Shown here: positions 17,483 through 26,245 of the stretch, in pieces
How the letters are laid out: every line of letters begins with the position of its first letter
Numbering within the stretch: the stretch's first letter is position 1
DNA from: UBA7803 sp963822255
GTDB lineage: Bacteria > Pseudomonadota > Gammaproteobacteria > Pseudomonadales > Azotimanducaceae
Assembly (NCBI GenBank): GCA_963822255.1
Contig: CAWGGV010000001.1
Span: 414,747 to 478,746, forward strand
DNA: 64,000 bases
Reading direction: 5' to 3'
The notes under the pieces: model-generated
What the model was told of the DNA's origin: nothing
Databases searched by the model: none
The model's input: only the letters and a program-made list of their open reading frames with translations
Program-made: the position numbers and the translations under genes

Positions 17483-17668
17483 CTAATGAACCACGTACAG
17501 CAGCACGGTGCCGGCCACCATGCTCGCGAATCCCACCAGGCGCATGGTTCGGTCGTCCACCTGAGCCAGGGACAATGCCATGTCGCGCCAGCGGCGGGGA
17601 TAGAGGAACGGCACGATGCCCTCGATCACCAGCACGAGGCACAGGGCGATACCCAGCTCTCTGAACAT
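17483..17668 (-). CDS. DUF2065 small membrane protein (YjeT-like)
   Basis: 61 residues with two membrane segments (IALCLVLVIEGIVPFLYP and LVGFASMVAGTVLLYVV) around 'RRWRDMALSLAQVDDRTMR', the DUF2065 pattern. Function unknown. Its place directly after hflC is conserved across gammaproteobacteria, which supports the call and hints at a role with the HflKC complex. Confidence 0.88.
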   Translation of the reverse strand: MFRELGIALCLVLVIEGIVPFLYPRRWRDMALSLAQVDDRTMRLVGFASMVAGTVLLYVVH

Positions 17669-17713
17669 TGCAGGCCTTCCGTCACGAGATCTCCGTCACC
17701 CGGCGGGTGAAGG

Positions 17714-18592
17714 TCAGGGTTTGTCAGCCGAGTTTTCTTCCAGGTACTTGAAGAATTCGCTGTTCGGGTCGAGCACCAGCATGTCGCTCTTGTCCTTGAA
17801 GACGTTTGTGTACGCGTTGATGCTGCGGTAGAACTGATAAAACTCCGGATCTTTACCGTAGGCCGCGGCATAGACTGTGGCGGCCTTGGCGTCGCCCTCA
17901 CCGCGGGTCTGCTGGGCCTGGCGGTACGCCTCGGCTTCGATCACCACCGTCTGCCGCTCCGCGTCGGCGCGGATGCCGCGCGCCAGCTCGCTGCCGGTGG
18001 CGCGATACTGCTTGGCCTCGATCTGCCGCTCGGAGTTCATGCGGTCGTAGACCGCGCTCGACACCTCCGCCGGCAGCTCGATGCGCTTGACCCGGACGTC
18101 GATGACCTCGATACCGGCCGCCTGCTCCATCACCGAATTGAGCTGCTTGGTCAGATTGACCATGAGCTGATCCCGCTCGCCGGAGACCACCTCGTGCATG
18201 TCGCGCTGGCTGATCTCGTTGCGCAGCCCCTCGTTGATACGTTCCTGAAGGATCCGCTCTCCAACGGCCTCGTCGAACTTGGTGGCCTCGTAAAAGCGCA
18301 GGACGTTGTTGATACGCCACTTCGCGTAGGAGTCCACGATCAGCGGCTTCTTCTCCATGGTGAAGTAGGTCTCCGCCTGGGAGTCGAGGGTGAGAACCCG
18401 CCCGTCCGCGTACTTCACCGCGTCGGCGATGGGCGCCTTCCAGTGCAGGCCGGCCTTCACGTCCGCCTCGTGGACGGCGCCGAAGCGCAGCAGGATCGCC
18501 CGATCCGTCTGGTGCACGGTGTAGACGCTGTCCATGACCACCAACACGATGACCACGGCGAAAACGATGATGATGACGTTGCGCACGTTCAT
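17714..18592 (-). CDS. hflC: HflC, SPFH-domain regulator of FtsH
   Basis: With HflK forms a large periplasm-facing assembly around the FtsH protease. 292 residues: one N-terminal membrane anchor (VIIIVFAVVIVLVVMDSVYT), then the SPFH/band-7 domain ('VHQTDRAILLRFGAV', 'GLHWKAPIADAVKYADGRVL'), a coiled-coil region rich in ERQIEAKQYRATG and 'IEAEAYRQAQQTRGEGDAKA'. Starts 16 bp after hflK. Confidence 0.96.
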   Translation of the reverse strand: MNVRNVIIIVFAVVIVLVVMDSVYTVHQTDRAILLRFGAVHEADVKAGLHWKAPIADAVKYADGRVLTLDSQAETYFTMEKKPLIVDSYAKWRINNVLRFYEATKFDEAVGERILQERINEGLRNEISQRDMHEVVSGERDQLMVNLTKQLNSVMEQAAGIEVIDVRVKRIELPAEVSSAVYDRMNSERQIEAKQYRATGSELARGIRADAERQTVVIEAEAYRQAQQTRGEGDAKAATVYAAAYGKDPEFYQFYRSINAYTNVFKDKSDMLVLDPNSEFFKYLEENSADKP

Positions 18593-18608
18593 TGGAATGT
18601 CGGCCCCG

Positions 18609-19742
18609 TTACCGCGTGTCCCGCACCCGGCCGCTCTGAGCGTGGTTGTTCAACTGCTGCGAAACGGCGTCGCTGATCTGCCGGATGTCGTCCTGAGTCA
18701 ACCCGCCGATGCCATTCGGGATGCTCTGCCGGGCCAGCCGGTCGAGCGGCAGATACATCACGTTGTCGCCGCCCTTCACTGCCACCATGATCTTGGTGCT
18801 GTTGCCCAGCATGGTCTCCATGGCGTCGATGTAGAGGCGATCCCGGGTCACCTTGGAGGCTTTCCGGTACTCGACGTAGAGCTTGTCGAAGCGATCCGCC
18901 TCGCCCTCGGCGCGCGCCACCACCCGATCGCGGTAGGCGTTCGCCTGCTCGACGATCTCCTGGGCCTTGCCGCGGGCTTCCGGAATGATGCTCTCGGCGT
19001 GCGCATTGGCCTCGTTGATCAGACGTTGCTCGTCCTCCTTGGCCTTCTGCACGTCGTTGAACGCCTCGGCCACCTGCTGCGGCGGCGCGCTGCGATCGAT
19101 GTTCACCTTGTCGATGTGGATCCCGGTGCCGTAGGAATCCAGGTACGACTGCAGCCGCTCCTGCACCTCGACGGCAATGGCAGCTCGGCCGGCGGTGATG
19201 ACGTCGTCCATGGCCGAGCTCCCCACCACGTGGCGTAAGGCGCTCTCGGTGGCCTGGCTCAGGCTCATCCGCGGCGACCGCACATTGACGAGGTACGCCA
19301 CGGGGTCCGCCACCACGTACTGCACCGTGATCGCCACGTCGACGATGTTCTCGTCCTCGGTGAGCATCAGCGCCTGGTGATTGTTGGAGTTCACCCGGGT
19401 GACGTTGACCTTCTCCACGTCGTCCACCAGGGGCGGATTCCAGTGCAGTCCGGGCATGACCACGTCTTTCTGAACGGCGCCGAAACGAAACACCACGCCG
19501 CGTTCGCCCTGATCGATCTGATACAGGCCGGCGATGCCGTAGATGATCAGCAGGACGACGAAAATGAGGACGAAAAGCCAGGGATTGAACCCCGAGGTTC
19601 CGCCGCCGGAGCCGCCGCCGAAGATGCCGGAGAGCTGCGCCTGCAGCTTCTTGAAGGCCTCGTCCAGGTCGGGCGGACCCTGGTCGCCCCGGTTACCCCA
19701 CGGATCCTTACCGCCGCCCCCGCCGGGTTCGTTCCAAGCCAT
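18609..19742 (-). CDS. hflK: HflK, SPFH-domain regulator of FtsH
   Basis: Partner of HflC. 377 residues: a Gly/Pro-rich cytoplasmic start (MAWNEPGGGGGKDPWGNRGD), one membrane helix (PWLFVLIFVVLLIIYGIAGL), the band-7 domain ('VVFRFGAVQKDVVMPGLHWN') and the 'AEGEADRFDKLYVEY' helix. Normal length. A promoter-like pair lies about 70 bp upstream, inside the hflX 3' region. Confidence 0.96.
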   Translation of the reverse strand: MAWNEPGGGGGKDPWGNRGDQGPPDLDEAFKKLQAQLSGIFGGGSGGGTSGFNPWLFVLIFVVLLIIYGIAGLYQIDQGERGVVFRFGAVQKDVVMPGLHWNPPLVDDVEKVNVTRVNSNNHQALMLTEDENIVDVAITVQYVVADPVAYLVNVRSPRMSLSQATESALRHVVGSSAMDDVITAGRAAIAVEVQERLQSYLDSYGTGIHIDKVNIDRSAPPQQVAEAFNDVQKAKEDEQRLINEANAHAESIIPEARGKAQEIVEQANAYRDRVVARAEGEADRFDKLYVEYRKASKVTRDRLYIDAMETMLGNSTKIMVAVKGGDNVMYLPLDRLARQSIPNGIGGLTQDDIRQISDAVSQQLNNHAQSGRVRDTR

Positions 19743-19806
19743 TCAATAACGCTCCATACGCTGCTCGCTTCTCGCGAAGCCGACGCTTTCGTCGGGCCGG
19801 CGCGGA

Positions 19807-19835
19807 ATTTTAGGGACGCCCCTGCGGCGGCGCAA
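19807..19835 (-). promoter_or_regulatory. Possible promoter for hflK-hflC
   Basis: Minus strand TTGCGC (19835-19830), 17-base spacer, TAAAAT (19812-19807), then about 65 nt to the hflK ATG. The architecture mirrors the rpsF promoter at 2705-2733. The TAA of the -10 element is also the stop codon that hflX would use if its apparent frameshift is corrected. Confidence 0.45.
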
Positions 19836-21148
19836 CAAAGCCGCCGTGGTGGGGTGCGCTCGTGGTGAAGCCTGCCGCTCCGGGCACCCGGACCGGCGCC
19901 GCGCGCGGCGAGACGTCCGAGCAGGTCGCCGTCCGCTTGTATGGTCAGTGCCAGACTGCCGTCCTCGCGGACGGTCTCGCCGAGCACGGCGCCGGCGGCA
20001 TAGAGCCACGCGCGGACGGCGCCTTCATCCGGTGTCAGCAGCACTTCCACCGGCGCGCTGACGCCAAGGCGCTCGGCCACGGCGCCGATCAGCCCGTCGA
20101 GCCCCCGACCGGTGCGAGCGCTCACCGCCACCGCATTGCCCGGCGGCAGATCGCGCCACGCCCCATCCGGGAGCGTATCGATCTTGTTGTAGACCGTGAG
20201 CGTGGGAATGTCCGCTGCGCCGATTTCCTCGAGCACCGCCTGCACCTGACGCATGCGCGCATCGACGTCCTCGGTGCCGGCATCGACCACGTGCAACAGC
20301 AGGTCGGCGCCCGCCACCTCTTCCAGGGTCGCTTTGAACGCCTCCACCAGTGAGTGGGGCAGATCGCTGATGAATCCCACGGTGTCCGCCAGCACCGCGT
20401 CGCCCACGCCGGGGACGGGCAGGCGCCGCATGGTGGGATCGAGAGTGGCGAACAGCTTATTCTCCGTCGTCACGTGTGCTTCGGTCAGGGCGTTGAACAA
20501 CGTCGACTTACCGGCGTTGGTGTACCCGACCAGCGAGACCGTGCGCACATGGCCGCGGCGACGCCGGCGGCGCCCCTGGCTGCGCCGTTCCGCCACGGTC
20601 CCCAACTTCTTCTTCAGCCCCTTGATGCGCTCGCCGATCATCCGTTGGTCCAGCTCGAGCTGAGTCTCCCCGGCGCCGCGCAGGCCGATGCCGCCCTTCT
20701 GCCGATCGAGGTGGGTCCAGCCGCGGACCAGCCGGGTCTGCGCGTGACTGAGCTGAGCCAGCTCCACCTGAAGCTGGCCCTCGTAGGTGCGCGCCCGGTC
20801 GGCGAAGATGTGGAGAATCAGCTCGGTGCGGGTCATCACCCGGCAGTCCAGGCGCTTCTCGAGGTTGCGTTGCTGCCCGGCCGACAGCTCGTGGTTGACC
20901 AGCAGAAGCGAAGCCTGCACTTCGGCCAGTTCGGCGGCGATCTCGGCAAGCTTGCCTTCGCCCACGTACCAGCGCGGATGCGGCACCGGACGCCGCGCAG
21001 TGACCACGGTGGCCACGTCGATGACGGCACTACGGGCCAGCTCCACGCATTCGGCCACCGAATCCAGCGGCTCGTCGGGGCTTTGACGGTCGAAGTTGAC
21101 GTGCAGCAGAACCGCTCTGCGGCCTGCTTCGGGACGTTCGAAAAACAA
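19810..21148 (-). CDS. hflX: GTPase HflX (3' end apparently frameshifted)
   Basis: Ribosome-associated GTPase that splits stalled ribosomes. N-terminal HflX domain ('RPVPHPRWYVGEGKLAEI', 'NHELSAGQQRNLEK', 'GETQLELDQRMI'), then the G domain with G1 GYTNAGKSTLFNAL, G3 DTVGF, G4 NKID and G5 'VSART'. As sequenced the frame has no stop before hflK and runs 196 bases into it, to 19547, adding about 100 residues unlike the family. Removing one base near 19870-19920 gives a TAA at 19812-19810 and a 445-residue protein, close to family size. TTG start with GAGGAG five bases upstream; follows hfq. Confidence 0.9.
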
Positions 21149-21242
21149 TATCGCTCCTCAGCGAGCGCGTCTGCGAGACCCGGAACACGGCGCGACGGGC
21201 CAACCGCCGGCGTCCGGCCCGGCCGGAGAAGTACGCTCGCTG

Positions 21243-21494
21243 TCAGTTGCTGGGGGGCTCGTCCGGCGCGGCATTCTGCTGGGTCAGCTTCACGTTACGG
21301 GACGGGACCACCGTGGAAATGGCATGTTTGTAGACCATCTGACTCACCGAGTTGCGCAGCAACACGACGAACTGGTCGAATGATTCGATCTGGCCCTGCA
21401 GCTTGATGCCGTTCACCAGATATATGGACACCGGAATCCGCTCTTTTCTCAGAGTATTCAAATAAGGGTCTTGTAGCGAGTGCCCTTTTGACAT
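21243..21494 (-). CDS. hfq: RNA chaperone Hfq
   Basis: Hexameric Sm-like protein that pairs small RNAs with mRNAs. 83 residues: Sm1 'LNTLRKERIPVSIYLVNGIK', 'GQIESFDQFVVLLRN' and Sm2 'VYKHAISTVVPSR', plus a short tail. Proximal-face Q8, F42 and the KH pair, and distal-face residues around Y25 and I30, are retained. The leader carries AAC-rich repeats (see the repeat entry), and a promoter lies at the end of miaA. Confidence 0.97.
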   Translation of the reverse strand: MSKGHSLQDPYLNTLRKERIPVSIYLVNGIKLQGQIESFDQFVVLLRNSVSQMVYKHAISTVVPSRNVKLTQQNAAPDEPPSN

Positions 21495-21578
21495 GACGGT
21501 CTCCTTGGTTTGCGTGCGTGCAATTCCACCCGCGCCGCCAGAGCACGAGCCGCGCGGTCGGTAGCGCTCGCACGACGG

Positions 21579-21600
21579 GCCGGCTCTCGAGCGCCGGCCT
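21579..21600. repeat. Hairpin in the hfq leader
   Basis: GGCCGGC and GCCGGCC form a perfect 7-bp stem around an 8-base loop containing CTCGAG. On the hfq (minus) strand it lies between the AAC repeats and the start codon and is not followed by a U run, so it is unlikely to be a terminator for hfq transcripts. Role unknown. Confidence 0.5.
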
Positions 21601-21613
21601 TTGTTGTCGCGTC

Positions 21614-21690
21614 TTTATTGTCGGTTGTTGTTGTCGGTTTTGTTTCGGTTGTTGTTGTCGGTTGTTGTTGTCGGTTGTTGTTGTTGTCCG
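21614..21690 (-). repeat. AAC-rich tandem repeat in the hfq mRNA leader
   Basis: Read on the hfq strand, 21690 to 21614 consists of units of CGACAACAACAAC (13 nt): one longer first unit, two perfect copies, a degenerate CGAAACAAAAC, another perfect copy and a fading last copy. It is a marked A/C-rich island in G+C-rich DNA. Runs of AAC satisfy the A-R-N triplet that the distal face of proteobacterial Hfq binds. The inferred transcription start is at its first unit, about 190 nt before the hfq ATG. A binding role is inference. Confidence 0.85.
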
Positions 21691-21694
21691 TCGT

Positions 21695-21723
21695 AATATG
21701 GAGACAGGCTCAGGATATTTCAA
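21695..21723 (-). promoter_or_regulatory. Probable hfq promoter inside the miaA 3' end
   Basis: Minus strand TTGAAA (21723-21718), exactly 17 bases, then CATATT (21700-21695). The -35 differs from consensus at one position. Transcription would start near 21688, at the first AAC repeat. E. coli hfq is also driven by promoters within miaA, which supports the reading. Confidence 0.6.
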
Positions 21724-22652
21724 GCTGAGCATGGCGGGCGATCCGTTCGGCCAGCGCCCGTGGGGAGGCCATCTCCGGCACCGCAACCACGGTCACCTCG
21801 GGCCATCGCCGGAGCCAGGTGAGCTGGCGCCGCGCCAGCGTCCGGGTGGCTGCAACCGCCCGTTCCACCAGGGCCTCGCGATCGCCCTGACCCTCCAGAT
21901 ACTCCCACACCTGTCGGTAGCCCACCGCCCGCATGCTGGGCAGAGCCGGAGATAAATCTCCCCGCGCCTTGAGCGCGGCGACCTCCTCCACCAGGCCGCG
22001 CTGGAGCATGCCGCGAAACCGGTGCTCCAGACGTGCCGCCAGGTCCGCTCGCCGCTCCGCAAGCAGGGCCACCTCAGTCAACCGTACGCCGAGTCGGCCG
22101 GCCGCTCCAGAGCTGCCGTGTTCCTGCCACCACACGGAAATCGGCTTGCCGGTGAGCCGGTAGACCTCCAGCGCCCGCTGGATGCGCACGTGATTGTTCG
22201 GGTGGATGGCGGCCGCCGCCGCCGGGTCGAGCGAGGGCGAGGCTTTCGTGGAGGGCCTTCCAGCCCCGCCGCGCCGCCTCGGCCGACAGCTCGGCGCGCA
22301 CGGCGGGATCCGCCGCGGGCAGCTCTGCCAGGCCTTCGCGGAACGCCCGCAGGTAGAGCATCGTGCCGCCCACCAGCACCGGCAGTCGACCGGCGGCCAG
22401 GGCCGCGGTCACCGCCCGGTCGGCATCGCCCAGGAAGTCGGCGGCCGAGTAAGGCTCTGCCGGGTCGCGGATGTCCACCAGCGCGTGGGGGTGCCGCGCG
22501 CGCACCGCCGGCGACGGCTTGGCGGTACCGATGTCCATGCCCCGGTACACCATGGCGGAGTCCACGCTGATGAGCGACACCGGCCGCCGTTCCGCCAGCG
22601 CCAGCGCCACGTCGGTCTTGCCCGTGCCGGTGGGGCCGGTGATGACCAGCAC
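21710..22652 (-). CDS. miaA: tRNA dimethylallyltransferase MiaA (apparent frameshift)
   Basis: Adds the dimethylallyl group to A37 of tRNAs reading U-initial codons. The first frame holds the P-loop 'VLVITGPTGTGKTDVALALA', 'SVDSAMVYRGMDIGTAKP' and 'PVLVGGTMLYLRAFREGL'; the second continues 'RIQRALEVYRLTGKPISVWW' to 'ARRQLTWLRRWPEVTVV'. The frames join if one base is dropped from the GGG at 22235-22237, which restores '...SLDPAAAAAIHPNNHVRIQ...' and a 313-residue protein (E. coli 316). GTG 22652 is the only in-frame start after the corrected mutL stop. Confidence 0.9.
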
Positions 22653-22692
22653 CTCAGCATCCGGCCGAGGGTCCTGTCGGCCGCCACGGCGG

Positions 22693-24502
22693 CTACTGCC
22701 CGCGCAGGAACAGACGCGTCCAGATCGGTCAGAGTCTGCACCAGGTAAGTGGGGCGTCCGTGGTTGCACTGGCCGGCGTTCTCCGTGCACTCCATGTCCC
22801 TGAGCAGGGCGTTCATCTCGGCAATCGTCAATGGCCGGTGGGCGCGCACGGAGCCGTGGCAGGCCATGGTGGCCAGCAGCCGCTCCTGGCTCGCCGTCAG
22901 CCGCTCGGCGAGCGGGCCACTGCCGCCCAGGGCCTGACAGTCCGCGAGCACGTCGCGGGCGAGCCGCGCCACGTCGCCGGCCGCAAGCAGGGCAGGCACC
23001 TCGCGCACGGTCACGCTGGTGAGCCCGCTGCGATGGATCTCGAGGCCGAGCGCGGCGAGCGCTTCGCCATGCTCCTCCGCCAGTTCGGCCTCGGCCTCGG
23101 AAACCGACAGGGTCGCCGGCACCAGCAGCCGCTGGCGCGGCACGCTCCGCCCGGCCAGCTGGGCCTTGAGGCGCTCGTAGGTCACTCGCTCGTGGGCGGC
23201 GTGCATGTCCACGACCACCAGCCCCTGGTCATTCTGAGCGAGGATGTAGATACCGTGAAGCTGGCCCACGGCGTAGCCGAGCGGCGGCATCTCAGCGGGG
23301 TTCCGCGGGCCCTCCGGCGGCTCGCTTCGGCACTCCGCCAGCGCCTGGACGAAGCTGCCAGGCAGTAGCGATTCCGCCTCGGCGGCCCAGCCGAGGTGCG
23401 ACTGCCGGGGCGCGTATCCTTCCCCGGCGCGGTACTCGCCGTCCGTGGCGGCTGCGCGGCCCGCAGGCGGCGCGGACGGCGGCGCGGCCGAGTCCGGCCG
23501 CACGGCCCGCAGCGCGCGGTTCAGGCTGCCGAACACGAAATCGTGCACCGCCCGCGCGTCGCGGAAGCGCACCTCGTGCTTGGTGGGGTGCACGTTCACG
23601 TCCACGCCGTCGGCGGGCGCCGTCAGGTAGAGCACGAACACCGGATGCCGGCCGTGGAACAGCACGTCCCGGTAGGCCTGCCGAACCGCGTGGGCCACCA
23701 GGGCGTCGCGGACCACCCGGCCGTTGACGAAGAAGTACTGCTGGTCCGACTGGCTGCGCGAGTGGGTGGGCAGCCCCACCCAGCCGTGCAGCCGGAGCCC
23801 GCCGCTGGACTCGTCCACCGCCACCGACCGTTCCACGAACTCCGGCGACAGCACCCGACCCAACCGCTCCTCGGGCCGGTTCGCCGGCAGGCGGAGCGGG
23901 CTTCTGGCACCACCCTGGACCAGCTCGAAGGCGACGGCGAAATGGCCGAGCGCGAGCCGGCGCACCACCTGGTCCACGTGGGCCTGCTCGGTGCGCTCGG
24001 TCTTCAGGAACTTGCGGCGGGCGGGCGTGTTGAAGAACAGGTCCGCCACCTCCACGGTGGTGCCCGCCGGGTGCCCGGCCGGGCCGAACGCGCATTCGCG
24101 CCCGCCTTCACACTCGATCCGATGCGCCATGTCCGCCTCGGCGGAGCGCGAGGTGATGGTCACCCGGGCGACCGCCGCCATGCTGGCGAGGGCTTCCCCA
24201 CGAAAGCCGAGGCTGGTGACTCCGATGAGGTCGTCGATCCGGTGAATCTTGCTGGTGGCGTGGGGGGCGAGGGCGAGTCGCAGGTCATCCGCAACAATGC
24301 CGTGACCGTCGTCGCGCACGGTGACCCGCTTGACACCGCCCTGCTCGGTGCTCACGCGAACGCTGCGGGCGCCGGCATCCAGGCTGTTCTCCAGTAGCTC
24401 CTTGACCAGGGACGCCGGCCGCTCCACGACTTCTCCCGCGGCGATCTGGTTGGCGACCAGGCTACCCAGCTCGCGGATTCGTGGACGTTCTTGTCGAGAC
24501 AC
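22693..24502 (-). CDS. mutL: DNA mismatch repair protein MutL (apparent frameshift at the end)
   Basis: Matchmaker ATPase linking MutS to downstream repair. GHKL ATPase domain: 'NQIAAGEVVERPASLVKELL', 'NSLDAGA', 'RDDGHGI', 'TSLGFRGEALASM', 'GTTVEVADLFFNTPARRKFL'. The C-terminal dimerisation domain includes 'ACHGSVRAHRPL' and ends near 'NAGQCNHGRPTYLVQTLTDL'. As sequenced the frame then departs from the family and reads over miaA to 22409. Dropping one base near 22714 gives 'DLDALFLRGQ' and a TAG at 22695-22693, making 602 residues (E. coli 615). I see no endonuclease motif, as expected alongside MutH-type repair. Confidence 0.92.
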
Positions 24503-24519
24503 CGGCTGATGCTCCAGGG

Positions 24520-25833
24520 TCAGGTGGCGGGGATGACGATGGTCTGTCCCACCCGGATCACGTCGCTGGTGAGCTCGTTGACCTCACGGATGCGGCGCGT
24601 GCTGGTGCCGTACCGGACGGCGATGTCCGACAGGGTATCACCGGTGACGATGGTGTACCGCTGAATGCCGTGCTCCCGGCGCCACGCGAGCAGCGTCCCC
24701 GGGGGCGCGTGGACTTTCATGTAGTCGCTGATCCCGACCGCCAGAGCGCGCGCCAGCTTCTCCTGATAGGCGGCGCTGGAGAGGCGCCGCGCCTCGGCCG
24801 GATTGGAGATGTAGCCGGTCTCCACCAGGATCGACGGCACGTCCGGGGCCTTCAGTACGACGAAGGCGGCCTGCTCGACCCGGCGCTTGTGCAGACCGCC
24901 GATCCGCGCGAGCTCGGCCAGCACCTTCGCCCCCGCCTGAAAGCTGGCGGACCGGTTGGCCTCCATGGAAAGGTCCAGCAGCACGTGGGCCAGCACGTCG
25001 TCCTTATCCCCCAGGCTCACGTCGCCGACGCCGCCGATGAGGTCCGAGCGGTTCTCCTTCTCGGCCAGCCAGCGCGCCGTCTCGCTGGTGGCGCCGCCGT
25101 CCGAGAGCGTGTACACGGACGCCCCGGAAGCGGTCGCGCTCTTGAACGCGTCGGCGTGCACCGAGACGAACAGGTCGGCCCGCTCCTCCCGTGCCTTGTG
25201 CACCCGGTCCCGCAAAGCGATGTAGTAATCGCCGGTGCGCACCAGCATCGAGCGGAACCCGGGCAGAGCATCCACCCGCGCCGCCAGGCGCTTGGCGATG
25301 GCCAGCGCCACGTCCTTCTCGCGAATCCGCCCCGGGCCGATCGCCCCCGGGTCTTCGCCGCCATGCCCGGCGTCAATGGCGATGATCACGTCACGGCGCT
25401 CGTCGGCCACCGGCGGCGGCGACGCGCGGCCGGCGGCGTCCTGGCTGAAGAGATCCACCACCAGCCGGTGGCCGTAGGGCGCGACCGGCTGCAGGGTGAA
25501 GCTCTCGGGCTTCACCGCCCGCGCCAGGTCCAGGACCACCCGGTAGCCCGAGCCCCGGGGGGAAGCCCTGAGCGCGGTCACCCGGTTGCCGTCGGCGTGC
25601 AGAATGTTCGGGTCGTAACCGGGCCTCGGCCGGGTGTCCCGCAGGTCGATCACCACCCGGTGCGGGTTCTCCAGGGTGAACAGATCGAAATCCACGGGAT
25701 CGGACACGTCGAACACCACCCGGGTGGAATCCGGCGCTTCGTGCATGCGCACGTCCTCAATCTGCACGGCTTGCGCTGCAGCCGCGGCCATCGACCAGGC
25801 CAGCGCCAGGCTAGCGGCGACTTTCGATGTCAA
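24520..25833 (-). CDS. amiB: N-acetylmuramoyl-L-alanine amidase (AmiB/AmiC type) with LysM
   Basis: Periplasmic amidase that splits septal peptidoglycan during cell separation. 437 residues: signal peptide (LALAWSMAAAAAQA), AMIN domain to about residue 130 for envelope targeting, amidase_3 domain with zinc residues in 'IAIDAGHGGEDPGAIG' and 'FVSVHADAFKS' plus 'PSILVETGYISNPAEARRL', and a C-terminal LysM ('YTIVTGDTLSDIAVRYG'). The TTG start lies inside the end of tsaE. Placement before mutL is conserved. Confidence 0.93.
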   Translation of the reverse strand: MTSKVAASLALAWSMAAAAAQAVQIEDVRMHEAPDSTRVVFDVSDPVDFDLFTLENPHRVVIDLRDTRPRPGYDPNILHADGNRVTALRASPRGSGYRVVLDLARAVKPESFTLQPVAPYGHRLVVDLFSQDAAGRASPPPVADERRDVIIAIDAGHGGEDPGAIGPGRIREKDVALAIAKRLAARVDALPGFRSMLVRTGDYYIALRDRVHKAREERADLFVSVHADAFKSATASGASVYTLSDGGATSETARWLAEKENRSDLIGGVGDVSLGDKDDVLAHVLLDLSMEANRSASFQAGAKVLAELARIGGLHKRRVEQAAFVVLKAPDVPSILVETGYISNPAEARRLSSAAYQEKLARALAVGISDYMKVHAPPGTLLAWRREHGIQRYTIVTGDTLSDIAVRYGTSTRRIREVNELTSDVIRVGQTIVIPAT

Positions 25834-26245
25834 TGCGTCTGCCCTCTCCCTCCACGCGCATCCGCACCACGACGTCCGGCACCGGCAGGCGGTCGGCCGC
25901 CCGCTCAGGCCACTCCACCAGCTTCAACGCAGAACTGTCCACGAGTTCGTCCAGGCCGATGAAGTCGAGTTCCTGACTGTCCGCGATACGGTAGAAATCA
26001 AAATGATACACCAGACAGTTTGGAAACTCGTAAGGTTCCAACAGCGTATAGGTCGGACTCTTGACCGACCCCGTGTGGCCGAGGCCGCGGAGCACCCCGC
26101 GCACGAACGTGGTCTTGCCGGCGCCCAGGTCTCCCTCGAGAAACACCAGAGCGCCCGGCGCCAATCGGCCGGCCAGCCGCGCGCCGCACGCCACCGTGGC
26201 CGCCTCGTCGGCCAGATGCTCGGATACCGCGCCGGGAACCGTCAC
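25811..26245 (-). CDS. tsaE: tRNA threonylcarbamoyladenosine synthesis ATPase TsaE
   Basis: Small ATPase that cycles the TsaBD complex in t6A37 synthesis. 144 residues with P-loop FLEGDLGAGKTTFVRGVL, 'SPTYTLLEPYEF' and 'HFDFYRIADSQELDFIGLDE'. The GTG start overlaps the nnr stop as GTGA, and the end overlaps the amidase start, so three genes are tightly coupled. Confidence 0.95.
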   Translation of the reverse strand: MTVPGAVSEHLADEAATVACGARLAGRLAPGALVFLEGDLGAGKTTFVRGVLRGLGHTGSVKSPTYTLLEPYEFPNCLVYHFDFYRIADSQELDFIGLDELVDSSALKLVEWPERAADRLPVPDVVVRMRVEGEGRRIDIESRR

